This document shows, one piece after another, positions 1 through 8,127 of a stretch of DNA of 64,000 bases. Numbering within the stretch: the stretch's first letter is position 1; every line of letters begins with the position of its first letter. The notes beneath the pieces were generated by a model. The model searched no databases. It was given only the letters and a program-made list of their open reading frames with translations, and had not been told where the DNA came from. The stretch covers positions 62,001-126,000 of the forward strand of contig NZ_LXYI01000045.1 of the NCBI RefSeq assembly GCF_001650875.1, given 5' to 3'. This DNA is from Sulfitobacter sp. EhC04 (GTDB lineage: Bacteria > Pseudomonadota > Alphaproteobacteria > Rhodobacterales > Rhodobacteraceae). Position numbers and translations under genes: made by a program.

Positions 1-2
1 CG

Positions 3-1046
3 TCCTCGACCCAGTGGACCCCGCGGGTGCATCGTCTGATCCTGGAAGACCCGACGACCCAGAACACCCTGGCCGTTTTCATCGGGGCCTATGTCTATGC
101 GCTGATGGCAATCATTCTGCGCGAACTAGGGGTTTACGTGGATGACCGGGCCTTTGTGCTGTTTGTCATGACCGTTCTGGTGCTGGCGGTGATTGTGATC
201 TACCTGATCCGCTGGGTCCTGCACCTGCAGACCTTCGGCAGCCTCATGGATGTGACGCGCCAGGTCGAGACAGTGACCGTTTCGGGGTTCAAGGAGCGGT
301 TGCAGAACCCTTGCCTGGGCGCGAATGCCCTGACCGATGCGGTCCCCGACGGGGCCGAACAGGTGCTGGCCGCCGAAAGTGGCTATATCCAGCACATCTA
401 TCCCGAGGCGTTGAATGAGATCGCGTCGGAGCAGGGCGCGCGCATCTACTTTCTGCGCAACATCGGTGGCTATGTTTTTGTCAACGAACCGCTTGTCGCG
501 GTCATCTATGACAAGCAAGACGGGGACAGGGACGCGGTTGAAAAGGCGGTGCGCAACTGCATCGTGCTGGGTGATCTGCGCACTTATGATCAGGACCCGC
601 GCTTTGGTCTTGTGGTGATGGGCGAAGTTGCCTCCAAGGCGCTGTCGCCGGGGGTCAACGACCCCGGTACAGCGATTGACGTGATCGGCCGCATCGGGCG
701 CATCCTGTCGCTTTACAAGGATGAAGAGGCCCAGGACCGCGAAGACGAGGTGCTTGATGCGCTCTACGTCCCGCCGCTTGATCCGGGCGACCTGATCGAG
801 GACGGATTTGGCGCGCTGGCGCGGGACGGGGTGCAGATCGTCGAGGTGCAGCAGCGCTTGCAGAATGCCTTGGCCGGGCTGATGCGCCACCCTGATGAAG
901 AGTTGAGCCGTGCCGCAAAAGAGGCGGCCGTGCTGTATCTGCGCCGTGCGGTGCAGGCGATCCCCTTTGAGCCGGATCAGGACCGTGTGCTGGCTGCGGC
1001 CAGCGCCGAGGTGCGGGACTGTTTAAAAACGGCCACTGATCAATAA
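3..1046 (+). CDS. DUF2254 family membrane protein, 5' end outside window
   Basis: The reading frame is open from the first bases of the window, so the gene starts upstream; an internal GTG at position 27 is unlikely to be the true start because the upstream codons (SSTQWTPR) fit the family. At least 347 residues are visible. Two hydrophobic helices lie in the first ~75 residues, followed by a soluble region of about 270 residues. The pattern 'ASKALSPGVNDPGTA' near the middle is typical of DUF2254, a family of predicted inner-membrane proteins of unknown function. No catalytic motif is recognisable. It ends in TAA, with 62 bases before the next gene. The family call is from memory of its motifs; no function is proposed. 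Confidence 0.8.
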   Translation, partial: SSTQWTPRVHRLILEDPTTQNTLAVFIGAYVYALMAIILRELGVYVDDRAFVLFVMTVLVLAVIVIYLIRWVLHLQTFGSLMDVTRQVETVTVSGFKERLQNPCLGANALTDAVPDGAEQVLAAESGYIQHIYPEALNEIASEQGARIYFLRNIGGYVFVNEPLVAVIYDKQDGDRDAVEKAVRNCIVLGDLRTYDQDPRFGLVVMGEVASKALSPGVNDPGTAIDVIGRIGRILSLYKDEEAQDREDEVLDALYVPPLDPGDLIEDGFGALARDGVQIVEVQQRLQNALAGLMRHPDEELSRAAKEAAVLYLRRAVQAIPFEPDQDRVLAAASAEVRDCLKTATDQ

Positions 1047-1108
1047 AGTTAACAATAAGTTAACGGCGTGGTATCCGTCAGTCTTATAGATTGATCAGGA
1101 TTATTTTC

Positions 1109-1351
1109 ATGTTTGTGATACGGGCATTGTTTCTTGTGGTTGGTGTGGTTGTCCTTGCAGGGGCAGGGCCAATGTCGGTTCCGAAGATACCCGCTGCTGA
1201 TTTCCTGAATGTGTTGAATGCATTAAACGGAAAATCGCCGGTGAATGCGGCGTGTTGTAAAGTGTGTTCGAAGGGCAAGGCCTGCGGCGACTCTTGTATT
1301 AGTCGCTCATATACATGTCGAAAAGGTGCCGGTTGCGCCTGCGACGGTTAA
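1109..1351 (+). CDS. Small Cys-rich secreted protein, 80 aa
   Basis: A short protein with an N-terminal hydrophobic signal segment (about residues 2-20, ending near AGAGP) and a C-terminal knot with eight cysteines in the last 30 residues: CCKVCSKGKACGDSC, then a CRKGAGCACDG tail. The C-x-x-C-x-x-G-K-x-C-G-D-S-C pattern recurs in small bacterial exported proteins of unknown function; disulfide bonding or metal binding is plausible but not shown. I chose the ATG at 1109 because AGGA lies 8 bases upstream and the signal peptide then starts cleanly; an in-frame TTG at 1091 is the alternative. The gene stands alone between a DUF2254 gene and an oxidoreductase gene on the same strand. Confidence 0.65.
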   Translation: MFVIRALFLVVGVVVLAGAGPMSVPKIPAADFLNVLNALNGKSPVNAACCKVCSKGKACGDSCISRSYTCRKGAGCACDG

Positions 1352-1386
1352 TAAATCCGGATCACTGAGGCGTCGAATTATATTCG

Positions 1387-1409
1387 AGCGACGACAGATG
1401 TCGCTTTCT
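1387..1409 (+). terminator. Weak stem-loop after the Cys-rich gene
   Basis: AGCGAC (1387-1392) pairs with GTCGCT (1400-1405) across a 7-base loop and is followed by a short T-rich run. It lies 36 bases after the stop codon of the small Cys-rich gene. The stem is short, so intrinsic termination is only a possibility. Confidence 0.3.
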
Positions 1410-1472
1410 GGCAATCAGCCCGATGCAAGCCCGTAGAGGTTGTGAATAACGCAACCCAAGTCAGGACATATC

Positions 1473-3896
1473 ATGCGCACCCATGCCCAGGCCGTCGTCA
1501 TCGGGGGCGGCGTTATCGGCTGCTCCATCCTGTACCACCTGACCAAGCTGGGCTGGACGGACGTGGTGTTGCTGGAACGCTCGGAACTGACTTCCGGCAG
1601 CACATGGCATGCGGCGGCGAATATTCACGGGCTGCATGACAACAACAACATCACCCGGATCCAGAACTACACGATGGACCTTTATAATGCGCTGGAGGCC
1701 GAGACCGGCCAAAGCTGTGGCGTGTTCCAGCCCGGATCGCTCTATCTGGCGCAGACAGAGGCGCGCGAGCATCAGCTGCGGCTACAGGCGGCCAAGGCGA
1801 AATACTATGGGCTGCCGTTTCGCGAGGTGGACCGCGCCGAAGCTGAGGCGCTGCATCCGCTGGTCGATTTCGACGGAATCCGCTGCATCATGTACGAGGA
1901 AAACGGCGGCAACGTGGACCCTTCGGGCGTCACCAACGCCTATGCCGTGGGGGCGCGGCAGAACGGGGCAGAGATCATCCGGTTTTGCCCTGTCACCGGG
2001 ACCGAACAGCAGCCCGATGGCAGCTGGATCGTGCGCACGGTCAAGGGGGACATCGCGACGCAATGGGTGGTCAATGCGGCCGGTCTCTGGGGCCGCGAAG
2101 TGGCGGCATTGGCGGGGATCACCCTGCCGCTGCAACCGACCGAGCACCAGTATTTCGTGACCGAGACTATTGCGGAGATCGCCGGCATGGACCGCCGCCT
2201 GCCATCGGTCGCGGACCGCGATGGCGAATACTATCTGCGTCAGGAGGGCAAGGGCCTGTTGGTCGGCGCCTATGAGAAGGACCTGCGCTTCTGGGCCGAG
2301 GGTGGCACGCCGCAGGGATTTGGCCATGAGCTGTTTGCCGATGACCTTGAGCGGATCGAGCCAAACATGATGCGCGCGATTGCGCGGGTGCCTGCGGTGG
2401 GTGAGGCGGGGATCAAGCGGGTGATCAACGGCCCGATGATCTGGTCGCCGGACAGCAACGTGCTGTTTGGCCCGGTGCCGGAACTGCGCAATTACTTCTG
2501 CTGCAACGGCATCATTCCGGGGTTTTCCCAGTCTGGCGGCATGGGCTTGCTGGCGGCGGACTGGATCGTCACCGGGGAAAGCCGCTATGACATGTTTGCC
2601 TGGGACATGGCGCGTTTTGGCGATTGGGCCGATGCGGCCTTTACCAGGGCGCGGGTGGGCGACCAATATGCCAACCGCTTCAAGATCCACTTTCCCAACG
2701 AGGAACGCAGCGCGGGTCGCCCCGTGCGGATGCGTCCGGCCTATGGGATGCAACGTGACCTTGGCGCGGTGTTCGGCCTGAACTACGGCTGGGAACATCC
2801 GCTATATTATGGCCAGCCGGTGGGCGCAGAGGATGAAACCCACGGGTTCACCCGGCAGGGCTGGTGGGCGCAGGTGGGCCGCGAGGCGCGGATGCTGCGG
2901 GAACACGCGGGCATCATCGACATCTCGAACTTTGCCAAGTACCGCTGCAAGGGGCCGGGGGCGGAAAGCTGGCTGAACGGGCTTTTCGCCAATACCATGC
3001 CCAAGGCCGTGGGTCGGTCCTGTCTGACCCCGCTGATCGGCACGCGGGGCGGGATCGCCGGGGATTTCACCGTGACGCGGCTGGCTGAGGATGAGTTCTG
3101 GATCATCGGATCGGGCATGGCTGAACGCTATCACCAGCGGTTCTTTGGCGCGCTGCCCTTGCCTGAGGGCACGACATTCGACAGCCTGACGGTGGATTTC
3201 TGCGGCTTCAACGTCGCGGGACCCAAATCGCGCGATCTGCTGCAAAAGCTGACCAATACGTCGCTGGCAACGCCGGAATTCCCCTTCATGCGGTCGAAAT
3301 GGATCACGCTGGCGGGGATCGAGGTGCTGGCGCTGCGGGTGTCCTTTACCGGCGATCTGGGCTGGGAGCTGCATTGCGCTGCTGCCGATCAGACCCGCCT
3401 GCTGGAGGCGCTACTGGACGCGGGTCGCGACATGGGCGCAGGCCCCGTCGGCAGCCGCGCCCTGATGTCGCTGCGCATCGAGAAAGGGTATGGGTCCTGG
3501 AGCCGCGAGTATTCGCCGGAGTACTGGCCGCAGGAGGTCGGGCTGGACCGGCTGTGCAAGACCGACAAGGATTTCCTGAACAAGGAAGCTGTAATGCAGA
3601 CCCTTGCCAGGCCCGCGCGGGAGCATCTGGTGATCCTTGCGCTTGACGGCGCTGAAACCGATGCCTCCAACGCGGATGCAACCGGGGGCGAACCGATCTT
3701 CAAGGATGGCAAGGGAATCGGGCGGGTGACTTCGGGTGCCTATGGTTATTCGGTCGGCATGTCGCTGGCGCTGGGGTTCGTTCGTGACGCGGGGCCGGGC
3801 GATAGGGTCGAGGTGATGGTGCTGGGCAGGCCCCACCGTGCGACGGTTCTGGCGGAACCGCCCTTTGACCCTGAGGGTATTCGGCTGCGCGCGTAA
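1473..3896 (+). CDS. FAD-dependent oxidoreductase with GcvT domain (sarcosine/dimethylglycine dehydrogenase family)
   Basis: An 807-residue two-part enzyme. The N-terminal DAO-type half opens with the dinucleotide-binding motif GGGVIG (residues 11-16) and has the STWHAA segment (about residues 44-49), which matches the place where family members bind FAD covalently through histidine. The C-terminal half is a GcvT aminomethyltransferase-like tetrahydrofolate domain ending in a barrel. Members oxidatively demethylate sarcosine, dimethylglycine or related N-methyl amines and pass the one-carbon unit to tetrahydrofolate. AGGA sits 8 bases before the ATG. The exact substrate cannot be read from the sequence. 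Marine roseobacters carry several paralogues, and no dmdA or glycine-betaine genes lie next to this one. Confidence 0.85.
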   Translation: MRTHAQAVVIGGGVIGCSILYHLTKLGWTDVVLLERSELTSGSTWHAAANIHGLHDNNNITRIQNYTMDLYNALEAETGQSCGVFQPGSLYLAQTEAREHQLRLQAAKAKYYGLPFREVDRAEAEALHPLVDFDGIRCIMYEENGGNVDPSGVTNAYAVGARQNGAEIIRFCPVTGTEQQPDGSWIVRTVKGDIATQWVVNAAGLWGREVAALAGITLPLQPTEHQYFVTETIAEIAGMDRRLPSVADRDGEYYLRQEGKGLLVGAYEKDLRFWAEGGTPQGFGHELFADDLERIEPNMMRAIARVPAVGEAGIKRVINGPMIWSPDSNVLFGPVPELRNYFCCNGIIPGFSQSGGMGLLAADWIVTGESRYDMFAWDMARFGDWADAAFTRARVGDQYANRFKIHFPNEERSAGRPVRMRPAYGMQRDLGAVFGLNYGWEHPLYYGQPVGAEDETHGFTRQGWWAQVGREARMLREHAGIIDISNFAKYRCKGPGAESWLNGLFANTMPKAVGRSCLTPLIGTRGGIAGDFTVTRLAEDEFWIIGSGMAERYHQRFFGALPLPEGTTFDSLTVDFCGFNVAGPKSRDLLQKLTNTSLATPEFPFMRSKWITLAGIEVLALRVSFTGDLGWELHCAAADQTRLLEALLDAGRDMGAGPVGSRALMSLRIEKGYGSWSREYSPEYWPQEVGLDRLCKTDKDFLNKEAVMQTLARPAREHLVILALDGAETDASNADATGGEPIFKDGKGIGRVTSGAYGYSVGMSLALGFVRDAGPGDRVEVMVLGRPHRATVLAEPPFDPEGIRLRA

Positions 3897-3907
3897 GGCT
3901 CGGGCAC

Positions 3908-3952
3908 CCGAATTCTTCGAAGAATTCGGCCCGGAGTTTTCAAAAACTCCGG
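3908..3952. repeat. Paired palindromes, copy 1
   Basis: Two 22-base dyads in tandem: a perfect palindrome centred on TTCGAA (3908-3929) and a hairpin with arms CCGGAGTTTT and AAAACTCCGG (3931-3952). The same pair recurs at 4059-4103 with only the single base between the two dyads changed. It lies just after the oxidoreductase stop codon and may act as a terminator or as a mobile palindromic unit. Confidence 0.8.
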
Positions 3953-3966
3953 AGCCTGCGGGAAGG

Positions 3967-4031
3967 TTATCATGCCCAGGGGCAGCAGGTCGTCTTGGGC
4001 CACGATGCGCAGCGCAGGTTGCCGCAAGGGC
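3967..4031 (-). pseudogene. Remnant of duplicated pmtA 3' end
   Basis: Read on the minus strand, this stretch encodes about 22 residues (RQPALRIVAQDDLLPLGM and flanks) that match the C-terminus of the adjacent complete pmtA (QQPALRIVAQDDLPPLGM) almost exactly. The last nine codons of pmtA are missing from the copy and are replaced by the paired-palindrome unit. There is no start codon, so it is not a gene. It marks a segmental duplication of the pmtA end together with its palindromes, or insertion of the palindromic unit into one copy. Confidence 0.75.
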
Positions 4032-4058
4032 ATTCGGTTGCAGGGGTAGGCCGCGCAC

Positions 4059-4103
4059 CCGAATTCTTCGAAGAATTCGGTCCGGAGTTTTCAAAAACTC
4101 CGG
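4059..4103. repeat. Paired palindromes, copy 2 (pmtA 3' flank)
   Basis: Same structure as the unit at 3908-3952: a perfect 22-base palindrome (4059-4080), then a 22-base hairpin (4082-4103). It begins 9 bases beyond the pmtA stop codon, reading on the minus strand, where it is well placed to end pmtA transcription. The AAAACTCCGG arm gives an A/T-rich stem base rather than a clean U-tract, so terminator function is inferred. Confidence 0.8.
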
Positions 4104-4112
4104 GGCCAGCGC

Positions 4113-4733
4113 TCAGCCGCCCGTCTTTTCCAGTACCAGGAAAGTCATCATCCCCAGAGGCGGCAGGTCGTCCTGCGCCACGATGCGCAGCGCGGGCTGT
4201 TGCAGCACGGTTTCGACCCGGAAATCCGAATGCCAGCCCAGCGTGTCCGCGAATGGGGCAGTAAGCCGCTCGATCGCACCCAGCACGCCGTCCTCGCGGG
4301 TGAAATGATTGGTGATCACCACCTGGCCGCCGGGTTTCAGCACCCGGACAATCTCGGCCATCACCCGCTCGGGTTCGGGCACGACCGAAAGCACATGCAT
4401 CGCCGCGACCGTGTCGAAGCTGGCATCGGGAAATTCGAGGTGCCGCGCATCCATCTGTCGCAGCTCGGCCACATGGTCGAGGCCTTTCGCCTTTACCCGC
4501 CCATGTGCCTTTTCCAGCATCTCGTCCGAAAAGTCGATGCCGGTGACCTTCAGGTGTGGCCCGTATTGTTGCAGCGACAGCCCCGTGCCCACACCGACCT
4601 CCAACACGCTGCCGTTGCGCGCGTTGATATGCGCGACCGCCCGGCGGCGGCCCCCTTGGGTGATCGCGCCAAAAGTGCGGTCATATATCGGTGCCCAGCG
4701 GGCATAGGAACGGGTAACTGCGTCAAGATCCAT
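4113..4733 (-). CDS. pmtA: Phosphatidylethanolamine N-methyltransferase
   Basis: A 206-residue class I SAM-dependent methyltransferase of the Rhodobacter PmtA type. Such enzymes methylate phosphatidylethanolamine three times at the membrane surface to give phosphatidylcholine. The SAM motif VLEVGVGTG is at residues 43-51, with an acidic residue (GIDFS, near 66) after the second strand and a VLKPGGQVVITNHF block near 135. Length matches the short alphaproteobacterial PmtA, not the larger Sinorhizobium form. Its ATG follows the pssA stop by one base (TGAGATG), so translation is coupled and the two enzymes act in one phospholipid pathway. A partial copy of its 3' end lies 80 bases downstream. 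Confidence 0.85.
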   Translation of the reverse strand: MDLDAVTRSYARWAPIYDRTFGAITQGGRRRAVAHINARNGSVLEVGVGTGLSLQQYGPHLKVTGIDFSDEMLEKAHGRVKAKGLDHVAELRQMDARHLEFPDASFDTVAAMHVLSVVPEPERVMAEIVRVLKPGGQVVITNHFTREDGVLGAIERLTAPFADTLGWHSDFRVETVLQQPALRIVAQDDLPPLGMMTFLVLEKTGG

Positions 4734-4734
4734 C

Positions 4735-5499
4735 TCAACTGTCCTTTCGGGGTGGGGTTGGCAAGCCGGCGATCAAGGTCCAGACCACCGTTGCAATATA
4801 GGCAAAACAGAGGATCACCAGCGTGATCCAGGCGAAGGTGAGCAGGGCGGCGGCCAGCAGGACGATGCCCAGGGTCACATAGGGCACCTGCGCGCGGTGG
4901 ATACGCAGTGCCTTGATCGACCAGGTCGGCACGCGGCTGATCATCAATAGGCCGATCACCCCCATGTGCAGGCAGACCGCGATATCGGGCAGCAGCGGTC
5001 CGTTTGCAAAGGCAAATGATACTGACATGGGCAACAGCACCAGCAACGCTCCGGCGGGCGAGGGGATGCCGGTGAAATAGGCCGGTGGCACGCGCGGGTC
5101 CGCCGCCTGTGGTTCCCGGCTCGCAACGTTGAACCGCGCCAGCCGCAGGACGCAGCAGATCGCAAAGAACAGCACCGCAAGCCATCCGGCACTGCGCATG
5201 TCCTGCAAGGCCCAGAAGTACAGGACCAGCGGCGGGGCGACGCCGAAATTCACGAAATCGGCCAGGGAATCCAGCTCGGCTCCCATCTTGCTGTCGCTCT
5301 TCAACAGCCGGGCCAGGTGTCCGTCCACGCCGTCAAGCACGCAGGCCGCCACGATCAGCTGCACCGCCAGCACGTAATTGCCCTGCACACCAAAGCGGAT
5401 CGCCGACAGGCCCGCGCAGATTGCCGTGACGGTCAGGATGTTGGGCAGAAGCTGCAGCAGCGAAAAGTCGCGCGGCGTGGGGGGCTGTGGGTCGCTCAT
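4735..5499 (-). CDS. pssA: CDP-diacylglycerol--serine O-phosphatidyltransferase
   Basis: A 254-residue polytopic membrane enzyme that joins serine to CDP-diacylglycerol to give phosphatidylserine, the precursor of PE and then PC. The CDP-alcohol phosphotransferase signature D-G-x2-A-R-x8-G-x3-D-x3-D is complete at residues 59-81. About seven hydrophobic segments follow or flank it. Its start codon overlaps the stop of a 37-codon ORF (ATGA), and its stop abuts pmtA, giving a tight three-gene run. A separate psd (phosphatidylserine decarboxylase) gene, often next to pssA, is not seen in the window. Confidence 0.92.
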   Translation of the reverse strand: MSDPQPPTPRDFSLLQLLPNILTVTAICAGLSAIRFGVQGNYVLAVQLIVAACVLDGVDGHLARLLKSDSKMGAELDSLADFVNFGVAPPLVLYFWALQDMRSAGWLAVLFFAICCVLRLARFNVASREPQAADPRVPPAYFTGIPSPAGALLVLLPMSVSFAFANGPLLPDIAVCLHMGVIGLLMISRVPTWSIKALRIHRAQVPYVTLGIVLLAAALLTFAWITLVILCFAYIATVVWTLIAGLPTPPRKDS

Positions 5500-5609
5500 G
5501 CGGCTTTGGCCATGTCGGACCGTATCATTCGTGACGCCGCGATCAGGAATGCGCGAACCCCATGGCCCACGCGGTGCACCGGCTTGAAGAACTTGCCCGA
5601 TATGGTCAT
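5496..5609 (-). CDS. 37-aa basic ORF translationally coupled to pssA
   Basis: A short ORF reading MTISGKFFKPVHRVGH, then a mildly hydrophobic helix and the end SDMAKAA. AAGGA lies about 9 bases before the ATG, and its TGA overlaps the pssA ATG in the pattern ATGA, the same coupling seen between real genes here. It is net positive with an amphipathic central segment, so membrane-surface association is plausible. I do not recognise a family. It could be a small regulatory or accessory peptide for PssA, or simply a leader peptide that sets pssA translation. Coding status rests on the ribosome site and the overlap. Confidence 0.55.
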   Translation of the reverse strand: MTISGKFFKPVHRVGHGVRAFLIAASRMIRSDMAKAA

Positions 5610-5707
5610 TGCGCCCGTCCTTGATTTCACGGTTGCAGACCTACCGCGTTCAGCGCCGAGGGCAAGGCCCCATGGCAGTTAATTTCCACCCGCGCGCGGC
5701 GCTGCGC

Positions 5708-7015
5708 CTATAGCGGCCTGATCTTCAACTGCGTGATCCGGTTGCCGTCGCGGGCCATCACCTCGAACCGGAACCCGTGAAAGGAAAACACCTGGCCCGG
5801 CGTCGGGATCATCTGCGCCTCGTGGATCACAAGCCCCGCCAGCGTGTTCGCCTCGTCATCGGGCAGGGACCAGTCGGTGGCGCGGTTCAGGTCGCGGATC
5901 GTCATGGCACCATCGACGTAGTAGTGACCGTCCTCGCCCGGTGCCAGAAGATGTTCCCCATCGGGGTCGAATTCATCGGTGATCTCGCCCACGATCTCTT
6001 CCAGGATGTCCTCCAGCGTGATCAGCCCCTGAAGCGAGCCGTATTCATCCACCACCAGCGCGAAATGCGTGCGGCGGCGCAGGAACTGGCGCATTTGTTC
6101 GTCCAGCGTCGAGGTTTCCGGGACGAAGTAGGGTTTCATCGCCACGGTCGAGACATCGAAGTTTTTCAGCGCAGAGGCATCGCCATCCGGTCCGCCGATC
6201 AGTTTGTACATCGCGCGCAGCAGATCCTTGGCGTGGATCACACCGATGATGTTCTCCTGATCCTCGCGATAGACCGGCAGGCGGGTGTGGTTGGATTCCA
6301 GACATTGCTGGAGGATCTCCTGCGGCGGCATGTCCGCGTCGATCATCTCGATCCCCGAACGGTGCAGCATGATCTCTTCCACCGCGCGCTCGCGCAGGTC
6401 GAGCGCCCCCAGGATGCGGTCGCGGTCTTCCTTTTCCACCACCCCTTCGGAATGGCCCAGTTGCAACGCGCCCGCGATTTCCTCGCGCACCGCAAGGATG
6501 TTGCTGTCAGGGTCCACGGTCACGCCCAAAAGCCGCAGCACCCCGCGCACAAAAAAGCGCACGGCAGAGACCACGGGCGAGAACACCAGCACCACCAGCG
6601 CAATCGGGCGCGACACAAGGGCAGCGGCGGTTTCGGCATTGGTGATTGCATAGGTCTTGGGCAACACCTCGGAAAAGACCAGCACCAGCAGTGTCATCAC
6701 CAGCGTGGCCAGCGCCACGCCGCTTTCCCCGAACAACCGGGTGAAGAGCGCGGTGGCCAGAGAGGCCGCCAGGATGTTGACCAGGTTGTTGCCCAGCAGG
6801 ACAGAACCGATCAGCCTTTCGTTGTCTTCGGTGATCTTCAGCGCACGTTCCGCGCCGCGCGAGCCCTTGTCCGCCTGTGCGCGCAGCTTGCCGCGCGAGG
6901 CGGCGGTCAGCGCCGTCTCGGACCCCGAAAAGAACCCCGAAAGGATAAGAAGGAGCAGAATGATGCTGCAGCTAATCCAGAATGCGCTGTCGAACAGCGT
7001 CGTGCCGGTTTCCAT
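5708..7015 (-). CDS. HlyC/CorC family (DUF21-CBS) membrane protein
   Basis: A 435-residue protein with the CNNM/CorC architecture: an N-terminal DUF21 membrane domain of about four helices (residues ~12-165; note SGFFSGSETAL and LVFSEVLPKTYA), a pair of CBS domains (about 205-330, with the VVDEYGSLQGLITLEDILEE block) and a C-terminal CorC/HlyC domain. Family members are linked to Mg2+ or Co2+ efflux and resistance; the older 'hemolysin' label is misleading. It stands alone, with 132 bases between its start and the end of xerD upstream. The transported ion is not readable from the sequence. Confidence 0.88.
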   Translation of the reverse strand: METGTTLFDSAFWISCSIILLLLILSGFFSGSETALTAASRGKLRAQADKGSRGAERALKITEDNERLIGSVLLGNNLVNILAASLATALFTRLFGESGVALATLVMTLLVLVFSEVLPKTYAITNAETAAALVSRPIALVVLVFSPVVSAVRFFVRGVLRLLGVTVDPDSNILAVREEIAGALQLGHSEGVVEKEDRDRILGALDLRERAVEEIMLHRSGIEMIDADMPPQEILQQCLESNHTRLPVYREDQENIIGVIHAKDLLRAMYKLIGGPDGDASALKNFDVSTVAMKPYFVPETSTLDEQMRQFLRRRTHFALVVDEYGSLQGLITLEDILEEIVGEITDEFDPDGEHLLAPGEDGHYYVDGAMTIRDLNRATDWSLPDDEANTLAGLVIHEAQMIPTPGQVFSFHGFRFEVMARDGNRITQLKIRPL

Positions 7016-7147
7016 TTCGGTTGGTATCCATATGATGTGTCTGTCGGACTATGATGATCCGCCATGCCCCATTCAAGGGCAGGAGGCAAGATTGGGCAAC
7101 AAACGGCATCAGTATTCGAGAGAGCGGCACGGGGCGCTGCTGGCGGG

Positions 7148-8122
7148 CTACTGGCCCTCCGAAGTTATCTTGCCCATGGGTTTGCGGGTGCCGTCCTTCG
7201 CCAGCGGGTGATGCTCCAGCACCAGTTCCGACAGGCGTTCTTCCAGAACATGGGTATAGATTTCGGTGGTGGCGACATCGGCGTGGCCCAGCATGGTCTG
7301 GATCGCGCGCAGGTCGGCGCCATTGGCCAGCAGGTGGGTGGCAAAAGCATGTCGCAGGGTGTGCGGGGTGACTTTCGCAGGGTTCACGCCGCCCGCGACC
7401 GCGAATTCCTTGATCAGCAGGTAGAACCGGTGCCGGGTCAGATGCCCCAGCTTGCCGCGCGAGGGGAACAGGAAACGCGAGAGCGGCAGCCGTTTGGCCC
7501 GCGCGTCCTCGTCCAGACGGTCGCGCAGCACCAGCCATTCCGCCAGCGCCGTGCGGGCGGGTGGGGACAGCGGCACCATGCGTTCCTTGCCGCCCTTGCC
7601 CATGATCAGCAGCAGGCGCGGATCGCCACGGGTGGCGGCAATCGGCAGGCTGACCAGCTCGCTGACCCGCATGCCGGTGGCATAAAGCAGTTCCATCAGA
7701 CAGGTGTTGCGGCATTGGTCGGACTGCGACCGGCCAGAGGCGCGCGCGGCCTCCAGCAGCGCGTCCACCTCGGCCTCGCTCAGGATCTTGGGCAGGCGTT
7801 TGTCCTGGCCGGGGCCGGAGATCTGGATTGCCGGATTGTCACTGCGCAGCCCTTCTTCAAAGGCAAAGCGGTAAAGTTGCTTGATAGCCGACAGCCGCCG
7901 CGCGCGGGTGGATTTGGCCAGCCCCTGCGCATCGCAATGAACCAGATAGTCCTCCACCGTGCCGCGCGTCGCAGACAGGAAATCGAGGTGCCTGCGGTCA
8001 AGATAGGCGTCGAAATCCTTGAGGTCGCGGCCATAGGCAAGCTGCGTATTGGTGGAGGCCCCCAATTCGGCGGCCTGCGCCTCCAGAAAGGTCGAAATCC
8101 AGTGAAAGGTCGGCGTTTGCAT
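7148..8122 (-). CDS. xerD: Tyrosine recombinase XerD
   Basis: A 324-residue site-specific recombinase with an N-terminal SAM-like core-binding domain and a C-terminal catalytic domain. With the ATG at 8122 the catalytic residues are Arg152 (ATGMRVSEL), His254 and Arg257 (HTLRHAFATHLL), His280 (LGHADVATT) and Tyr289 (EIYTHV). With XerC it resolves chromosome dimers at dif near division. A TTG at 8131 overlapping the upstream stop is the alternative start. Size, lack of a phage context and the conserved neighbourhood next to aroKB favour housekeeping XerD over an integron or phage integrase. Confidence 0.9.
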   Translation of the reverse strand: MQTPTFHWISTFLEAQAAELGASTNTQLAYGRDLKDFDAYLDRRHLDFLSATRGTVEDYLVHCDAQGLAKSTRARRLSAIKQLYRFAFEEGLRSDNPAIQISGPGQDKRLPKILSEAEVDALLEAARASGRSQSDQCRNTCLMELLYATGMRVSELVSLPIAATRGDPRLLLIMGKGGKERMVPLSPPARTALAEWLVLRDRLDEDARAKRLPLSRFLFPSRGKLGHLTRHRFYLLIKEFAVAGGVNPAKVTPHTLRHAFATHLLANGADLRAIQTMLGHADVATTEIYTHVLEERLSELVLEHHPLAKDGTRKPMGKITSEGQ

Positions 8123-8127
8123 CGGGC

